Positions 63,828 to 64,000 of a stretch of 64,000 nucleotides of DNA are shown here, in pieces. Position 1 is the stretch's first letter. Every line of letters starts with the position of its first letter. This DNA is from Rhodanobacter sp. DHB23 (GTDB taxonomy: Bacteria; Pseudomonadota; Gammaproteobacteria; Xanthomonadales; Rhodanobacteraceae). Location of the stretch: assembly GCF_014842975.1 (NCBI RefSeq), contig NZ_JACYXK010000028.1, positions 496,001 through 560,000 on the forward strand, written 5' to 3'. Under the pieces are notes generated by a model. It was not told the origin of the DNA, searched no databases, and saw only the letters and a list, made by a program, of their open reading frames with translations. The translations under genes were made by a program, and so were the position numbers.

Positions 63828-63881
63828 GACCTACCCCCGGATATGCTTTCGAGGAGCTCAATTACCAAACGGCATATGCGT

Positions 63882-64000
63882 CTACGCATCGAGTACGGAC
63901 GACGCATTGGTCTGCGGCAGGCGCATGAAGAGTCGCACCATGTCGGCCTGCCGGCGGGTATCGGTCTTCGCCAGCATGCTCTTGATCTGCTGCCGTACGG
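63882..64000 (-). CDS. LuxR family transcriptional regulator (partial, C-terminal end)
   Basis: Only the last 39 codons are in the window. They read VRQQIKSMLAKTDTRRQADM then VRLFMRLPQT, nearly identical to the end of the regulator at 62679-63827 (VRQQIKSMLAKTGTCRQSDM, VRLFMTLPRT). The two are therefore tandem paralogues. The 5' part lies beyond the right edge. The stop codon is 54 bp upstream of the neighbouring regulator's start. Confidence 0.85.
   Translation of the reverse strand, partial: VRQQIKSMLAKTDTRRQADMVRLFMRLPQTNASSVLDA

Overview
The window is GC-rich gammaproteobacterial chromosome. Gene order and content fit the Xanthomonadales, most likely Rhodanobacteraceae (Rhodanobacter/Dyella type). 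The evidence is a separate nuoC and nuoD in a 14-gene nuo operon, yceD-rpmF-fabH-fabD-fabG-acpP-fabF followed by pabB-pabC-mltG-tmk-holB-pilZ, a kdkA/heptosyltransferase pair, and several families of small intergenic palindromes. The family-level assignment is inference from gene order, not from a tree.

Layout. 1-6.1 kb: start of an exported GH27 alpha-galactosidase (partial), a divergent secreted S9 peptidase, and a large Oar-like TonB-dependent receptor. 6.1-7.0 kb: no supported gene. 7.0-22.1 kb: complete respiratory complex I operon nuoA-N on the minus strand, read from one good promoter near 22.1 kb. 22.2-34.2 kb: pilZ, a PIG-L deacetylase, holB, tmk, mltG, pabC and pabB, then the fatty-acid synthesis genes with rpmF and yceD, all on the minus strand and many coupled by ATGA overlaps. 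34.3-40.1 kb (plus): a small membrane protein, a Maf-type pyrophosphatase, a MoxR/DUF58/transglutaminase operon and a Slp lipoprotein. 40.2-43.4 kb (minus): hinT, recR, ybaB and dnaX, followed by the SRP RNA gene ffs. 44.1-50.2 kb (plus): a six-gene trans-4-hydroxy-L-proline catabolic operon. 50.2-57.2 kb: tRNA-Ser, an MBL-fold hydrolase, kdkA, a GT9 glycosyltransferase, a DUF6165 protein, an ammonia-lyase with an insertion, hisS and tRNA-Pro.

57.2-64.0 kb is the accessory part. Next to tRNA-Pro(CGG) the base composition drops. A block of minus-strand genes encodes only predicted exported proteins of unknown role: a low-complexity secreted protein, a TPR-OmpA protein, a TPR/coiled-coil protein, a lipoprotein with a Cys-containing C-terminal domain, and a 62-residue peptide. 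They lie downstream of two tandem LuxR-type regulators, the second cut by the window edge. A 160-bp stretch with crossing inverted repeats lies just before the lipoprotein gene. This is the best candidate here for an undescribed system.

Small repeats fill many gaps. Two MITE-like elements (nuoM/nuoN gap and after yceF) share a structured core but carry different terminal inverted repeats. A 65-bp unit is repeated three times between recR and hinT and supplies the recR stop codon. GGGATTC heptamer hairpins sit in nuoE-nuoD and ybaB-recR. CCCTCTCCC/GGGTGAGGG elements flank the ammonia-lyase pair.
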